Under the pieces are notes generated by a model. The model saw nothing but the letters and a program-made list of their open reading frames with translations, was not told where the DNA came from and ran no database searches. From Otis tarda (Eukaryota > Chordata > Aves > Otidiformes > Otididae): DNA of 64,000 bases. Shown here piece by piece: positions 1 through 12,600 of the stretch; the stretch's first letter is position 1, and each line of letters starts with the position of its first letter. A program made the position numbers and the translations under genes. The stretch spans positions 70,856,987-70,920,986 of the forward strand of contig CM048557.1 of assembly GCA_026413225.1 (NCBI GenBank), written 5' to 3'.

Positions 1-3000
1 CGAGCTCCCAGATGCAGCAAAGCCCGCGTTGCAGCTGGCAGAGGTGCTGGTGCAGCCGGGGGGCTGCGCCGGGAGGACTGGGACGCGCGGGGGAACCAGC
101 GTTCCCGGCAGGCACGGGGGGCACAGCAGCCTGAACTTTCCCATCAGGAGTCACAGACGTGAAAGAAAGTAAAATTACAGAGCCTCGATGAAGAAATCAA
201 GGAGAGATGTTTATTTCAGAAAGACTCTATTATGCATAGTATAAGAAAACACCAATCAGCAGTGGAAATTATTTTTGGAGAATCTGAAGAAAGTCAGACA
301 CTTGCATGTTATCTGCATAACAATGAAACCGAAGGTTGCTCTGGTTAAAAACAGAATGAGAAAAACACATACAGTGAGGGAGCAATGAGACCCCCGGGCA
401 GCGAGGTGGGAAAAGCATCTTTTTTCCCCAGTACAGCAGACATGGTAATTCACTTACAAACGGCAGTGAATCAACAGAAAGAGCAGGACTACAAGACTGC
501 ACAGAAGGAGCTGCAGATTCCCATTCCCTTGGCCAGCGGCGCCGGCGCAGCGGTCAGACCTGTCCCTGGCAGCGCAGAGCCCCTGCCCTCGTCCCCCGCC
601 GAGCGGGAGCTGCCGGTGCGGCGGCCGGGGTCAGCGGCTGCTGGGCATCGCTGTGCTTTAAGGTTGTTCAAGGTCTGTTCGAGCCAGAGGTTCCCTTTTC
701 CGTAACACCTCGGCAAGTAAAATGAAAGGATAAAGTCTGCCCAGAGGAAGCTCCCCCAAAGACAACTCAAAGGCCGTTGCCCACTCAGCGAGGGGCAGGG
801 GCAGGCGAAGGGGCTCGTGGCTGCCTGCTCAGGCCGGGCCCGGGAGGCTGCTTCCTCCAGGGCCCCTTCCAGCTGGATGCTCCTGGACCCTACGAGCCCG
901 ATGGGTCATTTTGCACTGGTTTTCTTCAGTCATCCTGACTGAGGGAGGCGGAAACAGACAGACAACAGAAACTTGCCAAGGGATGTTTTTTTTCTTACGC
1001 TTGGCAAAGTCGTCAGCAGCTAAAATGAGCTTTTGTAATGAGGAGTATCTGGCAAGCTTTTAAATCATTGTTACCAGCATCATCCCAAGCATCAATTTCC
1101 TTAAACAAAGCCAGGTAAGTGAACACAAAGGAGAAAAAATAAGCATTTTTGTATATTTACTGTTCACTCTACCCTGTCGAAGTACAGATTGTTCTGTCAG
1201 GGAAACACGAACGCTTCTGCACTTTCTCAACTCTAATTTGTTTGCAGAGGAAAGAGAACCGGAAATCTGAGTAAAGCCTTCGCATCGGCACCTCTGGCAG
1301 CAGCATTACACTGGTTTCGGTGAGCAGCCGTCTGCAGTCCGCCTGCCGTTCAATCGAGCCCCAGCAAGCACGCTGGACATACCACGGTCTAGTTAAAGTA
1401 ACACCGGTTCTAACGCCACAGAAAGAGACGTCTGGAATGGCCTAGCTGATACATTAACTTTTAACGGCATTAAAAAGCATGTGCAAGGATCCTGTACGCT
1501 TTCTGCGGTCTCATCAGTTTCAGCCCTGCACCCCTTGCCCGTGTGAGCGAGCGAAGGCGTCGCTGTGCTGCACCACCTAAATTAGTGTTCCATTCCCTCT
1601 CACCCGGCCGGCCTCGTGCGCAGGAGCTCACGCGCAAAGGGGCCCGGCGCAGGAGGACTGGGATCCCGTGGGAGGTGGGCCAGGATGCTGACCCCAGCCA
1701 CCCCCGCTCGGCCGTGGGGTCTGGCGCTGCCCTGCCGCTGCCACACAGCATCCTTGCCCCTCCGCAGCGCGGGCACGGGCACGCTCGGCCACGGGCAGGT
1801 CAGGGGGCCAATCTAACATGTCATATCCAGAAATTAAAAATATCTATTTTGCTTCTCAGCTCAGTCCCGTCTTTATGAAAAGGTACATTGTAAATTAAAG
1901 AGGATATTTTCATTTAACAAATGCTGAAATTTTTTTTAATTTTTTTTTTATATTTAGCATCACCAGTCTTTTTGCATGGAAAGTAGCAATCTAGATGATT
2001 AAGCACTCTCCTAAAGGAAAATAAGAATAATTAGACCCTCTCCTGATGAGATACATCACTTGCACTTTGGCAGGTGACCTGGCCCCCCTCGTCCCTTGGC
2101 CAGGACACTGTGGGGGCTCAGGGGCCGGTGGACCCCCTGGGTGCGCCAGAGAGACCAGCCGGTGTGGCACCCGGCGCAGGGTGGGGAAAGGGGGCTGCGA
2201 GCTAGGGGCAGGAAGGGGAAGGTGGTGGAAGAGTTGGTTCACACACCAGCACATTGGCAAAGCACTCCGCTAATTTCATCGCACAGCTTCTCTCAGGACC
2301 TGCTGACGGGGACACCGGGGTGACTGCCAAAGCCCATGCGAGAGGGCAGCTTTGGCACTGGAACGAACTTCAGGGGTTTGTTCTGGCAAAAGTTTATTCT
2401 CTTCCGGCGAGATCCACTTAATTTGAAAAGTTCAGGGTTTGGTTTTTGCTTTCTCTCTTTTCTGTTTGTTTCTCTCTATTTTGTTTGTTTTCTCTGTTTT
2501 AAAAAAAAAAAAAACCAACCAGAAAATATACAGAAAGGGTTTTCCCGGGCACTCAGATGGGGGGAGGCAGCATCTCTCGGGCGGAGGGGAGGGCAAGGGC
2601 AGGCAGCCACGCAGGGACACGGGGCCGAGCGAGGAGAGCACCTGGGCCCAGCCCGGGGCTGCGCTGGCGTGTCCCCCGGGGACACCCGCATCACTGCTTT
2701 CGCCAGCAGTGATGGGATCCTTCGTTAGCCGCCTCTGACTCACCCACTGAATTCATGCAGTGCTGCATGGTGAAGAGTCTCTGCAATTATCCAGTGAGGG
2801 CAATTACTCCAGATCAGAGCTGTGCGCGTACCGTAATAGAATACATGACTGCTTGTTTGAAGCCTAAGCTAATTTCAATGCGGACATGCATTAGGCATCT
2901 CTGTATTCATCTCCAATTTCCATTTACACTGAAACTCTGCTAGCAAGAGTATCTGCAGTAGTTCATTCTCACCCACAGCCCACCCGCATTCGCCACAAGA

Positions 3001-4630
3001 AAACCCCCCAGACCTCGCAGGTGGAGCTTGACAGCTGGGCTCCTGCCACAGCCCGGCCCCAGGGTGCTCGGTGATGGGTGCGACGCTGCACGGCGCGCGG
3101 CACAAGAGCACGGGGCTGCAGACACTGCGGAAAACACAGCCAGTCACAAAGGCCAGAGGCTTTGCTCACCCACCGATCAGCAGCGGTTACCGACACCGGT
3201 AACCCGCCAGAGGAGCGGGCTGGGGGCAGGTCACGCACCCGGGCAGAGCTGGGAGCTGAGGGACAACCACGAGCCAGCTGGAGACAAACAGGTGTCAGGA
3301 GTCCCATCCAGACTCTCCGTTTAGCTAAGAGAAAAATGAAAGCATGGTGTTATCTGTAAATGCCTGCATGTGACCCAAAATTTGAGAAAAGGCTTCTTGG
3401 TTCACTTCACAAAGCAGGGAGACAAATGGATGGATGCTGCAGCCAGCGGAGTCAGGTTAGCAGAGGAAGGCGTTTCTGAGCAATGACCTGCAGCATCCAT
3501 CAGCACGGTCCTCCAGAACCTGCCGTACCTCTGTCACGGGAGGCCTTTAAAACTCAGAATGAATGCTCCCCAAAGGATGTGTGGTACCTGATGTGGAGAG
3601 TAATTCAAAACAGAACAGACAATCTGGTGCCACAACAGCGGTTGGTCACAACCTGAGCCCCCAGCCCCGTCAGTCTCGGATGGCCAACAGCGGGGACCTG
3701 CCTCAGAAGGTGACCAAAGGTGCATCTGGGACCAGCTCTGGGGCTCCACACCTTCCTGCCTCTTATCCCCCAGCCATGATTTTATTTTTAACCTTTTGTG
3801 GTCAGATGAAAAGCTCTACTTAATTAACAGTGGGGAAAACTTTCCTGTGCAGCACTTTCTGATCCATTCTGCGGCGGTGCTCACTGAGGATCCCAGGGCA
3901 TCACAGTCTTTGAAACCTCTCTTTGATTGCTGCTCACAAAGAAGTGCCTTTGATAGCTAGAAGATAGATTAAGATGGACTGTTCTCACTGAATACCTAAG
4001 GAACAAAGGAAAGAAAAGTTTTATTTTTAACTAAAAGTTAACCACTCTGATAACCGGTAATCTTTTTCTTTGAAATTACCTGAATTCTTGGTTAAAATAA
4101 CATCAGCTAGCTACAGGCAGGGAACTTATATCCTTGATATTTTCTCTACTCAGCCACTCACAGTCCTGCCCAGACTATGGCAGAGATTCACCTTATATTT
4201 TTGAGCAACCACAAACTACTTCATTTACACATTGAAGATGAATTCCCATAGCAAGCTATCGTCATCCTGCAGTTTACAGCAGTGGCATCTCACTGTGGAT
4301 GCTCCCGAGGGGCTCACGACTCCCCGGAGAGCCAGCAGCTGGGATGTGCCGGCAGCATCTGTGCAGCTCCAGCTCCAGACACGGAGTTTGCAGCCCTTGG
4401 AGCAGCCCAGCTGCTGGCAGGGAACCTGTGGCCCCTTCTGCGTGTGCTCCGCTCTCGACCGCTGCACGCCAGCCTCCTGCGCCTTCCTGCAAGCTTGCTT
4501 TGTGGCACAGGTCATAGTGGAAAGAAGATGCACAGCAAAACACTGGCTTTAATATATTATCTCCTAAAACCTGTCAGGCAGGCTCAGGAATTAGTGGTGG
4601 TCTGAGGAAAGAAATACAAGTACAACCTGT
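1..4630. other. Unique non-coding DNA, no gene seen
   Basis: No open frame here combines length, a plausible start and splice signals; the longest are about 130 codons or less and overlap one another in GC-rich sequence. A CpG-dense patch lies at about 530-650. AT-rich stretches lie near 960-1160 and 1830-2040, the latter with long T runs at about 1929-1951. An A run of 13 is at about 2501-2513. None of the CR1 or LTR signatures found elsewhere in the window is visible. This is most likely intergenic or intronic DNA. Confidence 0.6.
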
Positions 4631-5109
4631 TGTTGTAGTTTAGCCCCACTCAGCAGCTAAAATACCACGCAGTCGCTCACTCACTCACTCCCCCCCACCA
4701 TCCCCGCAGTGGGATGGGAAGTAGAATCAGGAAAGAAAGACAAAACTCAGGGGTTGGGATAAAAACAGATAACAGAACAGCAGAGGAAGAGAAAACAGAT
4801 GGAAAACAAAACCAATAACAGAATATACTCAGGCATATAACTCACAGCACAGCAGCTCAAGGTTAGATCCTGGCACTCAGCTCCCTCCCCAGCAGCCAAA
4901 CCCACCCCTCAGCCCCAGCCCCACTTTATCCCCTGAGCAGGATGGCCCTGGGATGGCCCAGCCCTGGGGCTCATTTGGGTAATTAGCTGTCCCAGCTGTG
5001 GGCTAATGAGTAACCTATCCCAGCTGTGTCCCCAGCCACAGGGGCCACCAGCCCCAGCTCCTCTCCCAGCTCCAGTGGGAATTAACCCTGTCCTAGGCAG
5101 AATCAGGAG
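4631..5109 (+). mobile_element. Old solo LTR of an avian endogenous retrovirus
   Basis: The left end reads TGTTGTAGTTTAGCCCC and the right end ATTAACCCTGTCCTAGGCAG followed by AATCAGGA. These match the two ends of a common avian LTR family (start TGTYGTGGTTTAACCCC, end GAAACCAGGACA). Internal landmarks occur in the expected order: a CACGCAGTCGCTCACTCACT block, a CCCCCCCACC block, an A-rich AACAG-rich stretch, TTTATCCCCTGAGC where a TATA-like TTTATATGCTGAGC is usual, then TTGGGTAATTAGCTGTCCC. No retroviral internal region is adjacent, so it is a solo LTR left by LTR-LTR recombination. Divergence from the copy at 45.1 kb is large and no target-site duplication is obvious, so it is old. The LTR family is recognised from memory; the subfamily is not assigned. 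Confidence 0.75.
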
Positions 5110-8100
5110 AGCTGTTTTTCAGAATTGTAAGGGGAAAGGAGAAGAGACAGAGGGAAAAGAGTGGAAAAACCCCTCCCTGGCCCATGCTGGGGTGGCCCAG
5201 TGGTGATCTGGCGTGAGGAACACCAGGAGGGTCCCCAGCAAGCTCCTCTGCAGAGCAGGTTTGACTGCGGCAGGGTGAGACCCACAGCTGGGTGAGACGG
5301 AGCAGGGACTGAGCCCTCGCAACCGCGCTCTGGCCCCTACTCGCTCTGCCGCTCCGCCGTGCCCATCCGGCTGCTCGGGACCGCGGGCTCCCTCCTTGGC
5401 CAAGCGGGTACGTGTGCTCTTGCAAATCAGGTTATTTCAAGTAAATGACACATTCAATTTTGTTTGGCAACTTGTGTGTGTGCGCTTAACTTTCCCTTGT
5501 CACAGCGCATCCGGCATGTTCTCCGCTTTGGCATTCTGGGTTTACATTCTCGGTCTGACCTTTTCAAACACAGTTATTCTCACTTTCCAAGGGAAGGCTG
5601 AGACTTTTGGACAGGTGAATAGATTTGCCCTTATTGCTTCTATACGGAGTAAATACGATCAATAGGAATACCCTTCCAGTTTTCTTTCCCCTTTCTCTCC
5701 CCCACGTATCTTCATGGTTTGGAAGAGCCTCCTGAAGATGTCCAACTACCAGGTCTCATTCTCTCATTCATAAGTGTTTGTGAACCATCCTGGATGTTTC
5801 TTGGACAATCCCAGGCCCCTAGGGCTCCCTGGGAATGTGACATCCAAATGACACCTCTGCTGGGGAACGGAACACAGGAAACCAGGGTATCCAGAAACAC
5901 ACGAGCAGTGGAAATCCCGTGGTGAGACACTGGATTTGGTGAGCTTCGTAGGCGTATGGGGTGTCCCTGCTCACCCAGGATGTCTGATCAGCACTCAAAG
6001 GCCTGTGGCGTTTGGCGAGCGGCTGCTCTTCTCTGCACGGTTGCCCCAGGTCAGCCAGGCTCAGCTCCACCGGCTCCAGGGCCAGGGAGGGGACATTACT
6101 GCCTGTGTGCCCGTACCCCCACAGCCTTTGTGGGGACATCACCACCGTGGGGAAGAGCGGAGGGGAAACAGCCACGACGATTTTGCACAACCAGAGACCA
6201 TCGGTGATCGGTCCCAAAGATGCAGCAGCCACACACGGAAACTTCACGGGCAAAAAAACCAAAGGGCCTCAGCTGGGCACAGGAGTATCCCTCCCTCCTC
6301 GTGCTGCGTGGCCAGCGGAGGAAAGCGTACGCTAAGGCTGGTGTCATTTCCAAGCGAGGTTTGTCAGTAAATGGGAAACAAAAGGAGCCTGCGCAGACGT
6401 CACTGCTCCCCGAAAGCCAGGTTAGGGAAACTTCTCCGTTTCCTATTAACAGCCCTTAATTAGAGCTTAATGTAGTGACACGCTGCGCTGGTCTGACAAG
6501 GCTGTCTGCCTCCGCCTCCCAAGTAACAGCTGGCTTTTTACTCAGGCCACTCTGGATATTTTCTCTGTGGGATGCAATGGGTTTATAACACCAGTGAGAA
6601 GACAAACTGTTAGGAAAATGAAGAGAGAGCAGAGAAGAGCAAGAGAAAGGAATGCAAAAAAGGTTTCTCGCTGTTGAAAATCCCTGTAAACTGGTCCAAA
6701 CAACACAAACAGCAAGAGCAACCATAAAACCTGCAAGAAATTTACAAATTAAATTAAATGTAAATATGAAAGTAACATCTTCACAATATCAAACAGCTGT
6801 ATAAAAAGCTATATAGGTCACTTGTGAACATAGGTCAAAAAACAGGACAAATTAAGCCCATGTTAATGTTTGCTTACATTTCCAGTCACATGTGTGTCTC
6901 TAAAACAACAGTACGAGGCAAGTTCTGGAGACGAAGTGGTTTATTCGGGTAGTAGCGGCTACCTAACTTACCATTCTGCAAATGAATTTAAAATTACTGA
7001 TAAAAATGGACTGGGAATCCCACGGGGCAAACCCCCCTGGTTCTGGAGGGGAAGGAAGGCAGCGCAAGCTCCCAGTGCCCTGCGGTGAGTATCTGCCAGT
7101 AAACAAGCCTGCAGGATTTAATAGATTATGGAAATTCGCAGCCCCAGACCCGCAAACGCCCAGGTTTGTACATCGCCAGCCTTTTGCACATTTCCCTGGT
7201 GGGTTACGTTAGCCCATCAATTATTCTTATTACTTTACAGTTGTATTTTGTAATTAATTATTTGCCGGCTGTCTTGGATGTCTCTTGTCGGTATATTCTG
7301 TGAACAGAAGCGAGTGTCACGGGGGGTACCTCACGCAAACAAACCCTTGAAAAGACTCTTGGCCTCGAGACGTGGCACCTGGCAGCCACAGCCAGGGAGC
7401 ATGGGATCAGTGCACACGCTTTCTGAGGAACCCCAGAAATTCAGGTTTCTGTACCTGCTCTGCAGTCCCGCTGGAGCAGAGACCTCCTTACACCCGTCCC
7501 CAGGGCACCCTGGCCCCAGGGCCGCTGCCACTTGTGCAAATAACGAAATGAGCATCGTCTCCATGAGAGCCACCGGACGTCCCCAGAGGCATCGCGCTGG
7601 TAACGTCGCAGCCCGGTGCAGGAGGTTTGGCGTTCTGTATAAACACAGCAGCAGGGCATACACGTCCCATAGCCCCTGAACACGGAGCCGCTGCGGCAGG
7701 CGGCACATCGGCACCGCGAGGGGACCGGGGTGGGAGGAAGGTTTTGAAAGAAGGCGTTAGCTGTCTTCCCACTTGGAGACCTCTGTTATAAAAAGGCCCT
7801 AGAAAGCCCGGGTAATCGTATCATTAACAGCAAACTTAATATTAAACCTTTTCTCTGTCGCAGTGGACCATCTGCACAAAAATAGCTGTTTCCTTCACAG
7901 CAGGCTCATCTGAAGCGCAGATTAAAGATTCTACATTCTGCATTCCCAAAATTCTGTGGCTTTCACCTCTCTAATTTATTAACTTCAGATGTGTATCTCC
8001 AATCCCAGAAGATCTTAACGTGAGATGCAAGGCTGAGCCCTCGCAGGATCAGTGGCAAACTAGCAAGGTCAGCCCCATCCTCCCGTTTCCATGGCGATCG

Positions 8101-11100
8101 CTGTGATAATATAGAACGTGGCAACACCATCTTTCCACCAGTTCCTGCAGCTCAGCTCCTGGCTTTGTCTGAGCTCCCTTGAAACGGAGGGAGATAAGAG
8201 GAGAGCTGACAGCAAAGAGGGGACAACTGGAGATGCTGCTGCAAGCATGCCGGGCGCTTTGTGCCTGCTCCCTGAACAAGGCAAGTTTTCAACACAGATT
8301 TTCCTTCAAGGGCCTGGTGCGGGTCTAGAAAGTGCCAGCCTACCAGTGATGTCGCACGCCGCGATCTGGATCCTGCCAGAGACAGCTTTCTTTGTTTTGT
8401 TCTGTTGATCAGGTTGTATTTACCCCAGAAGCAAAACCACAAGAACATTTCTGCTGCTCAGTTATTAGGACATGCTCTTGCTGAAAGCAAAAAAAAAAAA
8501 CCAGAACTAGTGGGTGACAACAAGTATTTTGGTGTTGGAAACACATAGCCGGTCTGGCCCCTGGATTGTTCCAAGTACCTGGAGGGAACAATGCCGTGAC
8601 ACGGCTGGACACGGCCCCCCTGGCACCCAGACACCCGGCCGGGACGGGTGGGGCTGCGACGCTCTTTTCCCATGTGCGGGGGACCGCTTTCCAAGGGAGG
8701 GTAACAGTTTTTCAGCAAAAATACTACTTGTGGCTGAAAACCCAAGGTTTTTAAACCTCAGCTCTTTGGGGCGAGAGCCAGCCTCAGTGAGTATCTCAGG
8801 TTTCTGGATTTAGACGTTTAAAATGCTCGGAGAGCAATGTTTCTAGGTTTTGATGAAATAATCAAAAGCTCTGCACTGAAATAAAACCTTTTCACTAAGC
8901 AGAACTATTTCCCAGTTCATTGGGAATTCTGGAATTATTTTGGAATGGCAGGAACATGGATGTATTTGTATGTCTGCATGTATATACATACGCATACCAG
9001 CATCTGTAAATTCAGGTGTGGATTCCACAAGCGCTCCAAAACCTGTCCCCAGAGAGCAGCTGCGTCCACCGCATTCCCTGGAGCCCCGCCGTGCTTCCCC
9101 GTGCCTCGTGTTTAGTTTGCCCGTTTGAGCTCTCCAGCGTTGGTCCAGGCGGCAGGAGAGGACGGGCCATCAGCCAGGAGCACTCCCAGCAGATGACAGC
9201 GGCTGCTCCGCGCGCCGTACACGTGTGGGTGCAGCAGAGGATGAAAACCTGGTGTTAGCCGGCAGTGGCTGCGTGAAGCTGGGGCCGCGAGGAGCAGCGG
9301 AGAGCCGCGGCGGGGAAGCTCCACGGGCCGCAGAGCCCGGCTGGGATGACTGTGCCACCAGCCCTGCCCTCGGCACCTCCGGACTCGCCAGCTCGGAGCA
9401 GGGGAACCCCTTGAATAATTGCAAGACTACTCTTGGAATAATGAGCGTCGTGAAACTTTCTGCCGAAGGGAGTTACCGAAGGAGCAGGCGAATGCGGCTG
9501 GAAGTACACAACAGTTCCTGCACACTGAAATAGGCTGTTCTGAGCACCCTTGCTCTGCAGTCTGAATGGAGAGATGTAAAATGGGTAGGTCGTTGTGGAG
9601 CATTATATTATTGTATTTTAAAGATGTCTCCAGCTGTAACAAGGTTTAAGGTATTTTCTGGAGTGATGAAGTATTTAATAAAAACAAGACAAAGAGTCAC
9701 TGGAGACCTTAGTGTTTTGCACGCCCTTTGAAACGCTTTACTGGTCCGGAAGATATTAGCTTAATATTCTCTTTTAGTTAAAACTGTGATTCTCTGTCTA
9801 GAGGGAGAAAGATTTCAATGGATCTGTAAAACTCTTTTAGCTTCATTCAGCATGTCTGGATAAAATTTCCATACAACCCTTGTTTCCTTGGTGTGGAAAA
9901 GGAGACAGACTATAAAGGACACCGCTGTCCGGTGAGAATACCGCGTCACATGGGAGGGTGTATGAAGCAACTGCCAGACCTTCCAGTGTGACCCTGCTCC
10001 ACACAACCCCCCATTCCTCTCCCTGCGGCGTCCGAGAGATTTTTGCAGTTGCCACGGGATTCTGAGGGCTGAGCCTGGTCCCGCCACTGCGCCAGCCTCT
10101 GGCAGCCCCCGGCACCCATGCCGGCCCGGTGCCGGTGCCCGCGATAACCGAATCTGGCCTCCAAGGAGCTGAAACCTGCGGTGGGGCCGAATGTTCGGTT
10201 GCGTCTGTTCTATCGATCCTCAGGGCTTCGCCCCCTCCCAATTGCTGTGCACCCCTGGCCCCTCTGCCCGGCTGCTCTCAGGTACCCATGACTTCTCTCA
10301 TCCCCGTGCCAGCTCTGCTCCCTTCCTCTGCTCGCACCCTTGCGCTACCCCCGCTAACAACCCTTTTCTCTCAATAATCCAAGAAAATCACACGAAGCTA
10401 GCAGTAACTCAGCCTACCCCATATTTAACTTGAACGTTCTGCTCCTTGCCAGACCTGGTGGAACTTCTCTGAGCGTTACACCTCCCTCACCACAAGTCTC
10501 TAGCTCAAAGCAATTAACCTTTTTTTTTCCAATAATGCCTGAATTTCAGTTTATTTTATTTTCCAAATAAATTATCTTCTCTGAGCATGCAGCAACCCTA
10601 TAATTAAAATAATCTGCCCCTGTGGCACAGAGGTTACATAATTGGCAGGTAAGGGTACTTGATATTTTAATAACAGTGAGATACATAAGAAATTTTTCTC
10701 ACCTTCAGTTGCCTGTGAGGAGGAGCTGCTGTGCTTCACGCCTTTACCATCCTCATCCTTTCTGGCCTGTCACTTGCCCAGAACTGTATTTTCCAAATGA
10801 CCCAGGAGCTCACTGAGAATAAGCTGAACTCCTCTGCAAAGAACATTGGTCATTTCCTACAACATCTTCCTAAGGAATGTTCTGTGCCTGCTAGACTGTT
10901 ACTGCGGATTCCATAGATAATGGCAAAATATTTTAAAAGTTTAACATTTTAATGCCAGAGTGGAGTCTGGGAATGGAAAGGGTCTTTGATGTCTGAATCC
11001 AGCTGGAAACGTGACGGGACTGGGCTTTCATAAGTGAGTCCTTCTGGTATCAGCTTTGGCAGGGTAAAAACTGAAACCTAATGGTCTTTTCTGGAACTCT

Positions 11101-12486
11101 GTGATGGTTCTGTCTGACCTTTTCAAGCCAAGAGTGCAGCTGTCTGCGCTTTTAGTCACGGGGAAAAAGGAATTGCAAAAATCCCGTAAAACAAAAAATA
11201 ACCCAAATTCCATAAAGTCCTCAGTCCAAAGGGTGGGACGCTGCTGAAGGGCCTTCCTGCGCCTCCCCTGCCTTCCCTTCAGCCTCCTCTGCTTGCACAG
11301 CCAGCCGCTGCTTGGCCGCCGCGTGATGTCCTCCCCGAGATCCCCTCTCCAGCGGGAAAACATCAAGTGGGCAGGTTTTACATACTTCCGTAAGTGCTGC
11401 AGGGGAGAGGAAGACAAAAGGTGTTTCGTTTGCACCCCTTAGAATAGGTGTGTAGCATTAAAAGACTTTCTAAGGATTACTTTGCAAAATTTTTCTAAGT
11501 GTATCTAAAAACTCTTTGAGCAACTGCCACCAGACAGTTAAAAATGAACTTCTCAGATGACATTTAGAAATCAGGAAGAGGAAGAAGGGCAGGAAACGAG
11601 AGACAAATCTGTCTTTCGTTTAGTGGTAGTGAACGGCTGTCTAGGAACAAAGGCAGAACTGCGGGACCCAGGCGTGCACGTGTCCCGCTGAACAACAATG
11701 CGAAGACCTTGATCATTAAACCAGAAGCCAGTTGCGCCATGGCAGCTCTACAGAAAGAAGGAAATTCCATTCTGTGACTTTGGTAAGACTCAGAAGGAAA
11801 TCATACGTGGCTTGCCTGGGGCAAAACGATCACCCATTGACGCAAGCTAGTGTGTTTCTTGCTGTTCTCATGTCTTAGGGTGTGTGTCTAGGGCTGGAAA
11901 ATTGTAAGGGCTGCAAGGACGAGGGAGGAATGGGAGAGATGAGCCACCCAAGTCCGTAAGGAAGGAGGTCAAAGCATCCAAGCGGGAGCGAGGGCTGGCG
12001 TCAGCGGAGAGGAGCGTGGCAGGGGCACCGCGCCGCTGGTGGGAAGGGACGGCCCTGCCAGGGCAAGCGCCGGGCTGCCCCGCTCCGCGTCGCCCAGAGC
12101 CCGGCTGAGCTTCGGCACTGGCACTGTCCTTGTCCCCGAGCAGGGACCAGGCAGTCGAAACATGGCTTTTTGTATTCTGTGGGAAATTCCAACAGCTCAC
12201 AGTCTGTTCTCATTCTTGAATGAACTGGAGAAAATACTTCCACTGTCTTTCTTCGGCAACATTTCCATGAAAATGTATTTCTTTTTCAGCAGATATGAAG
12301 AGGTACAATAAAAATAGACACAATGTTATATGAATCTTTTTCCTTTCATCTAGCATCCTTTCCATCACAAAATAATCATTTTCTAGCAGCGCTTCCACCC
12401 AGTCCCAAGCACAAGGTGGAATCCTGAGTGGATTGCACGGGCCAGGCACCAGCCAGCCGCAGTCCTGGTTTGTTGTCCATGAAAGT
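5110..12486. other. Unique non-coding DNA with AT-rich, enhancer-like blocks
   Basis: No supported gene. The stretches at about 6720-7000, 7200-7275 and 7780-8000 are AT-rich but of high complexity, with TAATTA-type and ATTA-rich motifs, which is the usual look of conserved non-coding elements in vertebrate gene deserts. CpG-dense patches lie near 9270-9350 and 11990-12120. An A run lies at about 8488-8500. Open frames up to about 147 codons (for example in 5819-6262) overlap frames on the other strand and show no splice or start context. Confidence 0.55.
6720..7275. promoter_or_regulatory. Candidate conserved non-coding (enhancer-like) block
   Basis: This AT-rich, non-repetitive stretch carries several homeodomain-type cores: TAATTAATTA at about 7251-7260, AATTAAATTAAATG near 6748, and ATCAATTATTC near 7217. 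It lacks long homopolymers or tandem units that would explain the composition. Such composition is typical of vertebrate developmental enhancers, but composition alone does not prove function. Cross-species conservation would decide it. Confidence 0.2.
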
Positions 12487-12600
12487 GGACCGTATCACTG
12501 CCCGCGGACCACATCACTGCTCGAGGACCACATCACTGCCCATGGACAGTGTCACCGCCCGTGGACCATGTCACCGCCCGAGGACCGCAGCTCTGCGCGA
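12487..12600 (+). repeat. 19-bp minisatellite, six units in exact register
   Basis: Six consecutive 19-bp units fill the interval exactly (114 bp). Most begin GGACC (one reads GGACA), and the first five share a core like CATCACTGCCC; the last unit is more diverged. The length is constant and units differ only by substitutions, with many differences at CpG or TG/CA positions consistent with CpG decay. Because 19 is not a multiple of three, the array reads in rotating frames, so it is not a coding repeat. Confidence 0.85.
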
